Source of the DNA: Gammaproteobacteria bacterium
GTDB taxonomy: Bacteria; Pseudomonadota; Gammaproteobacteria; Eutrophobiales; Eutrophobiaceae
DNA: 7,716 nucleotides
NCBI GenBank assembly: GCA_004356415.1
Contig: SMWN01000116.1
Span: 1 to 7,716, forward strand
Reading direction: 5' to 3'
Part shown: piece by piece, positions 1 to 6,535 of the stretch
Numbering within the stretch: position 1 is the first letter of the stretch
Layout: each line of letters begins with the position of its first letter
Notes under the pieces: model-generated
What the model was told of the DNA's origin: nothing
The model's input: only the letters and a program-made list of their open reading frames with translations
Databases searched by the model: none
Program-made: the position numbers and the translations under genes

Positions 1-1092
1 AAGCCTTCTGCAGAAGAGAGATTGCAGCAATGGATTAAACCTGAATTGCTTGAGGCTAGCGCTTATCACATACCTGATGCAGATGGGTTCATCAAACTGG
101 ATGCCATGGAAAACCCGTACTTATTGCCCGATGAGTTACGGGACAAAATGCTGGATGTAATTACGGGAGCCGAGATCAATCGTTATCCTGATCCTGATGC
201 CAGTAAGCTGAAGCAAAGCTTGCGAGAGATCATGGATATTCCGGAAGATATGGCGATCATATTGGGTAATGGGTCAGATGAGTTAATTCAGATCATTGCA
301 TTGGCTGTCGCACATTCAGGCAAGACCATTATGGCTCCCCAACCTGGATTTGTGATGTATAAAATTATTGCCGACACCATCGGTGCCAGGTTTATTGGTG
401 TAGATTTAAATCGCGATGATTTTTCTCTGGATAGTGAAGCCATGTTGTCTGCCATAAATCAGTACCAACCAGCGGTCGTGTTTCTGGCGTATCCAAATAA
501 TCCAACGGGAAATTTATTCGACGAAAATACCATCAGTGAAATTATTAATGCAGCCCCCGGGCTTGTGGTGCTGGATGAAGCCTATTCCTCTTTTTCTGAA
601 AAATCATTTATGCAGCGACTTGGGGCGTTTGATAATCTTCTGGTGATGCGAACACTCTCCAAATCTGGTCTAGCAGGATTACGTCTTGGCATTCTCATCG
701 GGCCTGCATTATGGTTAGACCAACTGGATAAATTACGTTTACCTTACAATATCAATACGCTTTCACAGAAGTTGGCAGAATTAATACTGTCTCGTTATGA
801 CATTCTGCAACAACAGGCTGCAATAATCCGCTCTAATCGATCAAAACTATTTAAACAATTACAGGGAATAGAAGGTGTTTCCCCCTGGCATAGTTCTGCT
901 AATTTTATTTTGTTTAAAATGACGAATACTTCAGCAGATGTCATATCTGCCGCATTAATCGAACAGAGAATTCTGATCAAAAATGTTTCTGGTGATTTTC
1001 CCGCATTAAAAGATTGTTTGCGTGTGACTGTTGGGACAGTAGATGAAAATGAAGCTTTTATTGCTGCATTAGAGCTAGCGGTATCAAGCTAG
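1..1092 (+). CDS. hisC: Histidinol-phosphate aminotransferase (5' end probably outside window)
   Basis: Cytoplasmic PLP enzyme that transfers an amino group from glutamate to imidazole-acetol phosphate, giving histidinol phosphate in histidine synthesis. Counted from the in-frame TTG at 22 (356 aa), I see the fold-type I aminotransferase landmarks in order: LDAMENPY (26-33), GNGSDE (82-87), YPNNPTG (157-163), DEAY (185-188), TLSKSGLAGLRLG (211-223) with the PLP lysine at 214, and the C-terminal RVTVGT (334-339) whose arginine binds substrate. The length is normal for HisC. The frame has no stop between 1 and 21 (reading KPSAEER), the TTG has no well-spaced Shine-Dalgarno, and relatives usually carry more residues before the conserved RPE/KPE segment. 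I therefore treat the gene as open to the left; TTG 22 is the alternative start. In many Betaproteobacteria hisC sits in a longer his operon, but here no other his gene follows it. Confidence 0.95.
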   Translation, partial: KPSAEERLQQWIKPELLEASAYHIPDADGFIKLDAMENPYLLPDELRDKMLDVITGAEINRYPDPDASKLKQSLREIMDIPEDMAIILGNGSDELIQIIALAVAHSGKTIMAPQPGFVMYKIIADTIGARFIGVDLNRDDFSLDSEAMLSAINQYQPAVVFLAYPNNPTGNLFDENTISEIINAAPGLVVLDEAYSSFSEKSFMQRLGAFDNLLVMRTLSKSGLAGLRLGILIGPALWLDQLDKLRLPYNINTLSQKLAELILSRYDILQQQAAIIRSNRSKLFKQLQGIEGVSPWHSSANFILFKMTNTSADVISAALIEQRILIKNVSGDFPALKDCLRVTVGTVDENEAFIAALELAVSS

Positions 1093-1106
1093 TTTAGTTG
1101 TTCATC

Positions 1107-1155
1107 ATACCGGGCTTGAACCGGTATCCAGTGTAAAAGTCCGCTTTTCAAGCGG
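1107..1155. repeat. Two REP-like hairpins just after hisC
   Basis: Two perfect short inverted repeats begin 15 bases after the hisC stop. The first has stem ATACCGG (1107-1113), a 7-base loop and CCGGTAT (1121-1127), followed by ATCCAG-like sequence. The second has stem CCGCTT (1141-1146), a 3-base loop and AAGCGG (1150-1155). Neither is followed by a T-run, so they are not convincing intrinsic terminators. The form 'CAT-stem-loop-stem-CCAGT' resembles the widespread proteobacterial intergenic hairpins of the type TCATTCCCG...CGGGAATCCAG. They may still stabilise the 3' end of hisC mRNA or slow polymerase; that part is inference. Confidence 0.55.
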
Positions 1156-1207
1156 TACATATTCAACTAGATGCTCATTAATTTACGGGAATCAGTAACA
1201 CTCAATC

Positions 1208-1235
1208 GTCATTCCCGTACAAACAGGAATCCAGT
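1208..1235. repeat. Degenerate REP-like palindrome (GTCATTCCCG...GGAATCCAG)
   Basis: The segment reads GTCATTCCCG, then a short spacer, then CAGGAATCCAGT. The arms ATTCC(C/T)G and CAGGAAT pair with one G.T wobble. It matches the common intergenic palindrome seen in many beta- and gammaproteobacterial genomes, in a decayed form. It abuts the outer end of the dispersed repeat copy at 1229-1364 (they share the ATCCAGT edge), so it may be part of the same composite element. Confidence 0.5.
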
Positions 1236-1364
1236 TGTTTTTTTTAGAATTGTTTTCGTCCTGTTCGACGACCTACTTTTCTTCATAGAAAAGTAGGTAA
1301 AAGAACTTTCCCCCGTTGTCATGGCACAAAATAAAAACTTGGGGCTTCCTTCGTTACTCATTGC
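1229..1364 (-). repeat. Dispersed hairpin repeat, copy A (minus orientation)
   Basis: Read on the minus strand, this 136-base segment lines up with the plus-strand segment 2335-2534. Both have a GAAGCCCCA(a/g) core followed by an AT-rich TTTTATTT stretch, then a T-rich stretch, a strong hairpin, and a closing AAAACAACTGGAT / AAATAACTGGAT. The hairpin here is perfect: 12-bp arms ACCTACTTTTCT (1271-1282) and AGAAAAGTAGGT (1287-1298) around a TCAT loop. A minus-strand open frame (1209-1463) crosses it, but the composition and the homology to a noncoding-looking copy argue that it is not a gene. Whether the element is mobile cannot be told from two copies. Confidence 0.6.
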
Positions 1365-1511
1365 AGTGAACACGCCACCCTGTAATTTTTTCGCTACCGC
1401 AAATTCGTAACTCAGCATGACATAGGGGTGGAAACAGCTTCGTTCAGATTTAGATGATGACAAGCCAAGCGGAGGCGATACTGTTGCATTTGGGTGCCTT
1501 ATTAGGCGATA

Positions 1512-2154
1512 TTAGAATATTCTCTTCCAACGTTTGAAGCTCTTAACATCATTAACATTGAGCTTATACCAACTACCGCCTGTTTCTGTCTTTTTTTCCT
1601 TAAACCGATCTTCCCAATATCTTTCGACACCCCGCGTGATTTGATTTTACAATTGTGTAATAAGTACCCGATTTCATTAGATACACAAAACCATATTCTG
1701 TTTCGTCTTCAATATCTTCTACTATTTCATTTTGAACTACTAAAGGCTCAAATATACCTATTACATCATCATAACCGTTACTACTAGCACAGTAATCTAC
1801 AAGTTTTTTTGCAAGTGTTGCCTTGTTTCCAAGACGTTGAAATGTGCTATCGCTAGGAAATTCTTTATCTTTTGTTGCCTTCAAACGAAGGTCGCCCTTA
1901 ACAGGATACTTTCGAAGCTCGCGATTAAGTTCAATGACCTTTTCTAATAAATAGTCTTCTTCATACGCAATCTTTTTCTTATCAGGGATTAATCCTGCCT
2001 CAATTACTGCTTCACTCCACCTAGCCCAATAGATTCCAAACCAATCTCCTTCTTTTACGCTTGTTTCGGTCGCAAATTTACGTTTCCCAAGTGCAACGCC
2101 GCTGGCTGCGGTACGTTGAATTTCTTTTAAGATGAATTTTCTATCCTTAGGTAT
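1512..2154 (-). pseudogene. GIY-YIG endonuclease pseudogene with N-terminal DNA-binding part
   Basis: Minus-strand reading from 2154 to 1600 gives an uninterrupted frame starting IPKDRKFILKEIQRTA. It contains two helix-rich segments that look like homing-endonuclease-associated repeats (one around 2145-1985 with DWFGIYWARWSEAVIEAGL, one around 1960-1795 with ELRKYPVKGDLRLK and FQRLGNKATLAKKLVDYC). It then enters GFVYLMKSGTYYTIVKSNHAG, the start of a GIY-YIG domain of the MUG113/T5orf172-like kind. At about 1629-1635 the homology jumps to another frame, GVERYWEDRFKEKKTETGGSWYKLNVNDVKSFKRW, ending at the stop at 1512-1514. Compared with the family, roughly 25-30 codons are missing at the junction, where the conserved arginine normally lies. 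The 'YxIG' motif is also changed to YTIV. No start codon exists: a TAA (2155-2157) is followed directly by ATA, possibly a mutated ATG. The gene is dead by three lesions. Family assignment is from memory of the domain pattern. Confidence 0.8.
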
Positions 2155-2273
2155 TTATATAAGCAATTGCTGGTTAGGATAGATCGATTTTCATTAATGT
2201 GTCACTTTGCTTGTGTGGGTGGTTTTAATTTCCCCTTTTATCATGCCGAGGAAGGAAGTAGTGATAGGGGTAG

Positions 2274-2317
2274 CTGCACAGACGTGCAGATAAGCGGCTC
2301 CATGACAGGATGTCATG
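2274..2317. repeat. Pair of short perfect hairpins
   Basis: Stem CTGCAC (2274-2279), loop AGAC, stem GTGCAG (2284-2289); then stem CATGACA (2301-2307), loop GGA, stem TGTCATG (2311-2317). They lie just upstream of dispersed repeat copy B and share the CTGCAC/GTGCAG core with the palindrome at 2594-2606. No T-run follows either one. Function unknown. Confidence 0.55.
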
Positions 2318-2334
2318 TAGGCGCGTACCCGTTA

Positions 2335-2534
2335 GCACTGCTGATTGACGAGGGAAGCCCCAGGATTTTATTTGGGGCCTTGATATCAGGGGTGTCTTTT
2401 TTTGATTTGCAGGAAGCACGAATGTCGCGGGTGCATGGATGCACAAGAGCGACCTTGGGTACTTCATTTTTTGGACAAGCAAAAAAGAAGTACCTCGCCA
2501 TAGAGGCGAAACAAATATTAAAAAATAACTGGAT
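2335..2534 (+). repeat. Dispersed hairpin repeat, copy B (plus orientation)
   Basis: Plus-strand counterpart of the minus-strand copy at 1229-1364. It has a GGAAGCCCCAGG core with its own small stem (GCCCCA 2357-2362 / TGGGGC 2373-2378), a T-run, then a large hairpin. The arms are GGTACTTC (2458-2465) + TTTTTTG (2467-2473) and CAAAAAA (2480-2486) + GAAGTACC (2487-2494), with one bulged A and a 6-base loop. It ends in AAATAACTGGAT. Relative to copy A it carries about 45 extra bases (around 2410-2455) with a GTGCAT-GG-ATGCAC palindrome (2431-2444). Open frames cross it on both strands, which I read as incidental. Confidence 0.6.
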
Positions 2535-2616
2535 GCGAGGGAGCAGCGACTCACCGTTTAAAGGCGACGTACATGGATGCACTAATGCCGCGAGTGCAGG
2601 CTGCACAGGAGCGGTG
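2425..2616. repeat. Two related GTGCA-palindrome units in direct orientation
   Basis: Two similar units occur. One is at about 2425-2453: CGCG, then GTGCAT-GG-ATGCAC (2431-2444), then AAGAGCG. The other is at about 2588-2616: CGCG, then GTGCAG-G-CTGCAC (2594-2606), then AGGAGCG. A partial third, GTACATGGATGCAC, is at 2569-2582. The arms differ between units (CAT/ATG against CAG/CTG) but remain complementary, which suggests that the hairpin is kept. These look like a small REP-type family nested in or beside copy B. Confidence 0.5.
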
Positions 2617-2631
2617 AAACCAATGCAAAGA

Positions 2632-3735
2632 CTAGCCCCTCTTAATATGCGGTCTTTGTGTGACGACCGCATTTATTTTTATCTCTTCCCAACCACGTAT
2701 AATTGTCATTTCTATTTTAGAACCAGGTGCAAGTTTGGCGATGGTGTCGATAGCTTGTCGTGGGTCGATGATCTCTTGACCCTGAATTTTGGTGACCACA
2801 TCTCCTGGATTGATTCCGGCAATATCTGCAGGTCCTCCCTGTAGCACAGCAGAAACAAGCACACCGCCTTTCATCAAACCCATCGCTTCTGCGATGTCTG
2901 AGGGCAGAGGTTGTGCCTGGATACCTATCCAGCCGCGAACGACACGGCCATTACTGATTAGCTGGCGCATTACTTCAATCCCCGCATTGATAGGCGTCGC
3001 CAGTCCGATGCCTTGTGAGCCTCCGGTTGTTGAATAGATTGCTGTGTTAATGCCGACAAGATCGCCACTGGTAGAAATTAATGCGCCGCCCGAATTGCCG
3101 GGATTAATATCTGCATCCGTCTGGATAAAATTATCGAATGTAGTGATTCCAAGACGTTTTCGGCCCGTAGCACTGACGATGCCCTGCGTTACTGTTTGGC
3201 CAAAGTCATATGGGTTACCAATAGCTAATACGATGTCTCCAACACGTAATTGACTTGAGTCACCTATCGGGATAACAGGGAGATTTTCCAGTCCAATTTG
3301 CAGTACAGCCAAATCTGTATCGTTATCAATACCTATCGTTCTGGCAGTCGTTTCCCGACCGTCGCGTAGGGTCACAAATATTTCTTCAGCACCTTGTATC
3401 ACATGCGCATTGGTAAGAATGTGTCCTTCCGTATCCATGATGACGCCAGATCCCCTGCTATCGATTCTTTTTTTTGTGTTTTGGGAAGGTTCGCCAAAAA
3501 ATCGTCTGAACAGGGGGTCTTGAAGGATCGGATTTTTTGCTTCTAGATACGTATTTCCTGAATAAACATTCACCACGGCTGGCGCGGCCGCCTCAATAGC
3601 AGTGTGATATGAATCTGCTCGCTTTGTTGAATTGAACAACGAGCTACCAGGCATCAGCAGTAAAATAACTGCAGCTGCAGCCAGTCCGACAACAATAGAT
3701 TGTGCAACAAAAGTCAGCACTTGTTTTAAATTCAT
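2632..3735 (-). CDS. degS: Membrane-anchored trypsin-like serine protease with one PDZ domain (DegS/DegQ/AlgW type)
   Basis: HtrA-family protease of 367 aa acting in the periplasm on misfolded proteins or, in DegS/AlgW members, on an anti-sigma factor. Residues 6-28 form a hydrophobic segment (uncleaved anchor likely, then an SSLFNS linker). The protease domain spans about 45-255 with His111 (LTNAHVI), Asp141 (NDTDLAVLQI) and Ser215 (NPGNSGGAL), the complete triad. A single PDZ domain follows at about 262-352 (GWIGIQ, GGPADIAGINPGDVV). Single PDZ, N-terminal anchor and length near 360 fit DegS/AlgW better than two-PDZ DegP. The flexible loop (residues 66-92, with DPLFRRFFGE) is typical of the group. 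The ATG at 3733-3735 puts the anchor at the N terminus; no strong Shine-Dalgarno is visible. It is divergent from petABC, a neighbourhood common in Betaproteobacteria. No rseA or sigma-E gene is in view, so the symbol names the type rather than a proven role. Confidence 0.93.
   Translation of the reverse strand: MNLKQVLTFVAQSIVVGLAAAAVILLLMPGSSLFNSTKRADSYHTAIEAAAPAVVNVYSGNTYLEAKNPILQDPLFRRFFGEPSQNTKKRIDSRGSGVIMDTEGHILTNAHVIQGAEEIFVTLRDGRETTARTIGIDNDTDLAVLQIGLENLPVIPIGDSSQLRVGDIVLAIGNPYDFGQTVTQGIVSATGRKRLGITTFDNFIQTDADINPGNSGGALISTSGDLVGINTAIYSTTGGSQGIGLATPINAGIEVMRQLISNGRVVRGWIGIQAQPLPSDIAEAMGLMKGGVLVSAVLQGGPADIAGINPGDVVTKIQGQEIIDPRQAIDTIAKLAPGSKIEMTIIRGWEEIKINAVVTQRPHIKRG
2647..2681 (+). terminator. 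Terminator-like hairpin with T-rich tail, inside the 3' end of the protease gene
   Basis: Stem ATGCGGTC (2647-2654), 10-base loop, stem GACCGCAT (2665-2672), then TTATTTTTAT on the plus strand. The shape is that of an intrinsic terminator for rightward transcription. It lies within the last codons of the leftward protease gene, so it would stop antisense transcripts coming from the repeat region. In the minus direction no T-run follows. It may also be chance, since the arms are coding sequence. Confidence 0.4.
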
Positions 3736-3811
3736 CGTCTTGGTTTCAACCAGGTATGGGGATTATTCACTAAGCAATTAATTGTTTTCCGGCAAAAGGC
3801 ATGACATAGCA

Positions 3812-3820
3812 TGGTATACT
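3812..3820 (+). promoter_or_regulatory. Candidate extended -10 promoter for petABC
   Basis: TGG-TATACT (TG at 3812-3813, -10 hexamer 3815-3820) fits an extended -10 element. No good -35 hexamer stands 16-18 bases upstream, which is usual for extended -10 promoters. Transcription would start near 3827, leaving a leader of about 60 bases before petA. The 154-bp divergent region also holds the palindrome CAATTAATTG (3775-3784). I see no clear promoter for the protease gene on the other strand. Prediction from consensus only. Confidence 0.4.
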
Positions 3821-3889
3821 ACCGAACCAGCAAAAAAATAATAGTAACTTGAATTCTTGTGTTATGGCTTGAAATTTAGGGTGAATAAT

Positions 3890-4501
3890 ATGCAAGACGG
3901 TGGCATTGATAAAAAGCGGCGGCATTTTCTCACAGCTGCTGCGACTGTTGTTGGTGGTGCGGGTGTTATAGCGACGGCCATTCCGTTTGTGTCTACCTTA
4001 TCGCCAAGTGCGAAGACCAAGGCGGTTGGCGGCCCGATTGAGGTAGATATTAGTGGCTTGAAGCTCGGCGAAAGGATGGTAGAAAAGTGGCGTGGCAAGC
4101 CAGTCTGGATCTTGCGCAGAAGTGAAGAATCACTGGCAGATCTCTCCGGGATGACGGATATATTACGTGACCCTGAATCAGAGGTTGAGCAGCAGCCCGA
4201 ATATGCGAAAAATGAATACCGATCCGTCAATCCTGAATATCTGGTTGTTATAGGCTTATGTACGCACCTCGGTTGTTCACCAAACTATCTTGCAAGAAAT
4301 GAGGCGAATGATTTCGGTGCGGATTGGAAGGGTGGGTTCTTCTGCCCGTGCCATGGGTCAAAATTTGACCTGGCTGGGCGAGTCTACAAGGGCGTACCGG
4401 CTCCGGATAATCTGGTGGTACCGAAATATCAGTTTATCAGTAAGTCTAAAATACTGATTGGTGATGATTCAGTTGGCAATGGTACGGGGGCAAGCTCATG
4501 A
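3890..4501 (+). CDS. petA: Ubiquinol-cytochrome c reductase, Rieske iron-sulfur subunit
   Basis: Rieske [2Fe-2S] subunit of cytochrome bc1; it takes the first electron from ubiquinol at the Qo site and passes it to cytochrome c1. From the ATG at 3890 the protein has 203 aa. It begins with KKRRHFLTAA, a twin-arginine export signal (RR at 10-11) running into a hydrophobic segment (about 15-37) that stays as the membrane anchor. Cluster ligands are plain: CTHLGC at 124-129 (Cys124, His126) and CPCHGS at 152-157 (Cys152, His155), with the disulfide pair Cys129/Cys154, followed by GVPAPDNL (168-175). Longer in-frame starts exist (TTG 3857, GTG 3881), but ATG 3890 has AGGG (3878-3881) at good spacing and puts the Tat motif near the N terminus. 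Its stop overlaps the petB start by 4 bases (ATGA), so translation is likely coupled. Confidence 0.96.
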   Translation: MQDGGIDKKRRHFLTAAATVVGGAGVIATAIPFVSTLSPSAKTKAVGGPIEVDISGLKLGERMVEKWRGKPVWILRRSEESLADLSGMTDILRDPESEVEQQPEYAKNEYRSVNPEYLVVIGLCTHLGCSPNYLARNEANDFGADWKGGFFCPCHGSKFDLAGRVYKGVPAPDNLVVPKYQFISKSKILIGDDSVGNGTGASS

Positions 4502-5739
4502 GCAAGCTCATTAACGGGGGAATCAAGCTGTTGAATAATACCCTCGGCTGGATTGATGACCGTTTTCCCCTGACCAAGACCTGGAATGAACATCTTGCCC
4601 AGTACTACGCGCCAAAGAATTTTAATTTCTGGTACTACTTTGGATCACTGGCATTACTGGTTTTAGTGATTCAGATTGTCACTGGGATCTGGCTGACCAT
4701 GAACTACAAACCGTCTGCAGAGCATGCATTTGCTTCTGTGGAATACATCATGCGTGACGTTAATTGGGGTTGGTGGATCCGCTACATGCATTCAACGGGC
4801 TCGTCTGCTTTTTTTATCGTCATTTACCTGCATATGTTTCGGGGCATGATGTATGGATCATACAAACGTCCAAGAGAACTTTTATGGCTGACCGGGATGT
4901 TTATTTATCTGATCCTTATGGCTGAAGCGTTTTTCGGTTATTTGTTACCATGGGGGCAAATGTCGTATTGGGGTGCGCAGGTAATTATCTCATTGTTTGG
5001 CGCTATACCTTTTATTGGCCCCGAACTGGCTGAATGGATCAGGGGTGATTATGTCGTCTCTGATGTGACATTAAATCGCTTTTTCTCTTTTCATGTCATT
5101 GCCGTACCGCTGGTATTGTGTGGATTAGTTGGTTTGCATATATTCGCGCTACATGAAGTTGGTTCAAATAATCCTGATGGCGTGGAAATAAAGAAGCATA
5201 AAGATGCAAATGGCATACCGCTGGATGGTATCCCTTTTCACCCTTATTACACGGTCAAAGATATTGTGGCTGTGGTCGTTTTTCTAATCTTTTTCTGTTT
5301 GGTGGTATTTTTTAATCCGGAGATGGGCGGATACTTTCTGGAACACGCGAATTTCATCCCTGCAGATCCACTCAAGACGCCTGAGCATATTGCGCCAGTA
5401 TGGTATTTCACACCATTTTACGCCATCTTGCGCGCGGTGCCAGACAAGCTGTTGGGTGTTGTGGCTATGGGTGCTTCCACGTTGATCTTTATGACATTGC
5501 CATGGCTGGATAGAAGTCCGGTGAAGTCAATTCGTTACCGTGGATGGAAGTACAGAACCGCGTTGACAATATTTGTCATTACATTTATTAGCCTGGGCTG
5601 GCTTGGTATGCAGGTAGCGACACCTAATGTGACACTGGCATCCAGAATATTTGCGGTCATCTACTTTCTATTCTTTTTGTTAATGCCATTTTACACAGCA
5701 AATGATACGGATAAACCTGTTCCGGACAGGGTGACTTGA
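4498..5739 (+). CDS. petB: Ubiquinol-cytochrome c reductase, cytochrome b subunit
   Basis: Membrane core of the bc1 complex (413 aa) carrying hemes bL and bH and both quinone sites. The eight hydrophobic segments expected for a full-length (fused b6 + subunit IV type) cytochrome b are visible, roughly 45-66, 97-118, 128-150, 195-218, 255-273, 320-337, 354-372 and 382-399. Heme ligands are His98 and His112 in the second helix and His199 and His214 in the fourth; the latter pair is separated by 14 residues, as in cytochrome b6, rather than the 13 of mitochondrial and alphaproteobacterial proteins. The Qo-site motif is PVWY (300-303), with Val where PEWY has Glu; to my knowledge this variant occurs in beta- and gammaproteobacteria, so it supports the lineage rather than loss of function. 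It overlaps petA by 4 bases and ends 2 bases before petC. Confidence 0.97.
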   Translation: MSKLINGGIKLLNNTLGWIDDRFPLTKTWNEHLAQYYAPKNFNFWYYFGSLALLVLVIQIVTGIWLTMNYKPSAEHAFASVEYIMRDVNWGWWIRYMHSTGSSAFFIVIYLHMFRGMMYGSYKRPRELLWLTGMFIYLILMAEAFFGYLLPWGQMSYWGAQVIISLFGAIPFIGPELAEWIRGDYVVSDVTLNRFFSFHVIAVPLVLCGLVGLHIFALHEVGSNNPDGVEIKKHKDANGIPLDGIPFHPYYTVKDIVAVVVFLIFFCLVVFFNPEMGGYFLEHANFIPADPLKTPEHIAPVWYFTPFYAILRAVPDKLLGVVAMGASTLIFMTLPWLDRSPVKSIRYRGWKYRTALTIFVITFISLGWLGMQVATPNVTLASRIFAVIYFLFFLLMPFYTANDTDKPVPDRVT

Positions 5740-5741
5740 AG

Positions 5742-6485
5742 ATGAAACGTACAATATTTTTATTTGTTGTCGCATTGGCTTGGCTGATGGCCGGCTCAGC
5801 AACATCTGCGGGTCATCACCTTTACAAGGCCGATGTGGATATTTCGGATAAGGCATCTTTACAACGCGGGGCGAGAACCTTTGTCAACTATTGCATGGGT
5901 TGTCATTCAGCTGCCTATATGCGTTATAATCGGATGGGAGATGATCTGGGTATTGAAGAGTCCATTCTGCAGAACAACCTGATGTTTGGCACTGATAAGA
6001 GTGGTGATACCATGACGATAGCTATGCAAAAGGATGATGCCGAGAAATTTTTTGGTACTGCACCACCTGACCTGTCGGTGAATGCCCGCTCAAGAGGTGC
6101 TGACTGGTTATTTACCTATTTCATGACATTTTATCGTGACGATTCAAGGCCCTTTGGTGTAAACAATCTGGCATTTAAAGATGTGGCGATGCCCCATGTA
6201 TTGTGGGAATTGCAGGGAATACAAAAACCTGTTTATAAAACGGTTCAGAAAGAAGATGGCTCTCAGCGGGAAGTGATCGACCATTTGGAACTGGAAACTC
6301 CCGGTACTCTGGACAGTGACGGATATCAAAATACAGTCAATGATCTGGTCAACTTCCTCGTTTATGTCGGTGAGCCAGCTCAGATACAGCGCCGGAGTGT
6401 AGGTGTGATCGTTATTCTGTATCTGTTAGTCCTGTTGGTCATCGTTTATCTGCTCAAGAAGGAATTCTGGAAGGATATCCATTAA
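5742..6485 (+). CDS. petC: Ubiquinol-cytochrome c reductase, cytochrome c1 subunit
   Basis: Membrane-anchored c-type cytochrome that receives electrons from the Rieske protein and hands them to soluble cytochrome c. From ATG 5742 (247 aa) it has a cleavable Sec signal (MKRTIFLFVV to about residue 23, GSATSAG), the heme-binding CMGCH (51-55), APPDLS (107-112), the probable axial methionine Met150 in DVAMPHVLWELQG, and one C-terminal transmembrane helix (about 220-238) with a KKEFWK cytoplasmic end. An in-frame TTG at 5736 would add two residues; the ATG gives the cleaner lysine/arginine start of a signal peptide. AGGG at 5728-5731, inside the end of petB, can serve as the ribosome site. Third gene of the tight petABC operon. 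Confidence 0.96.
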   Translation: MKRTIFLFVVALAWLMAGSATSAGHHLYKADVDISDKASLQRGARTFVNYCMGCHSAAYMRYNRMGDDLGIEESILQNNLMFGTDKSGDTMTIAMQKDDAEKFFGTAPPDLSVNARSRGADWLFTYFMTFYRDDSRPFGVNNLAFKDVAMPHVLWELQGIQKPVYKTVQKEDGSQREVIDHLELETPGTLDSDGYQNTVNDLVNFLVYVGEPAQIQRRSVGVIVILYLLVLLVIVYLLKKEFWKDIH

Positions 6486-6503
6486 CCGATAGTTGCAATC
6501 AAT

Positions 6504-6530
6504 TATAATTAAACAGTTATTTACCAGGAG
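6504..6530 (+). promoter_or_regulatory. Possible sspA promoter and ribosome binding site
   Basis: The 50-bp gap between petC and sspA contains TATAAT (6504-6509), a perfect -10 hexamer, but no convincing -35 at the right distance. An AGGAG Shine-Dalgarno (6526-6530) sits 5 bases before the sspA ATG. If the promoter is used, the leader would be only about 20 bases. sspA may equally be read through from petABC, as no terminator is visible after petC. Confidence 0.35.
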
Positions 6531-6535
6531 ATATT

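Noticed and set aside
795..980. Minus-strand frame of 61 codons within hisC
   Set aside because: Antisense shadow of a conserved gene; no domain or ribosome site.
1107..1160. Intrinsic terminator for hisC
   Set aside because: The two hairpins have good stems but no T-run after them, so I list them as REP-like repeats only.
1209..1463. Minus-strand open frame of 84 codons
   Set aside because: It lies within dispersed repeat copy A and its REP-like edge. Its similarity to the frame across copy B reflects repeat homology, not a protein family I know.
2225..2672. Two minus-strand open frames (109 and 119 codons)
   Set aside because: They overlap each other, the hairpin cluster and the protease 3' end; open length is explained by repeat composition.
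2167..2844. Plus-strand open frame of 225 codons
   Set aside because: It crosses repeat copy B and runs more than 200 bases antisense into the protease gene; the product is cysteine-rich without recognisable domains and no good ribosome site precedes it.
2789..3253. Plus-strand frames of 82 and 69 codons
   Set aside because: They are antisense shadows of the well-supported protease gene.
3862..4230. Minus-strand frame of 122 codons
   Set aside because: Antisense shadow of petA, which is supported by its Tat signal and Rieske motifs.
6144..6329. Minus-strand frame of 61 codons within petC
   Set aside because: Antisense shadow of cytochrome c1; no independent support.
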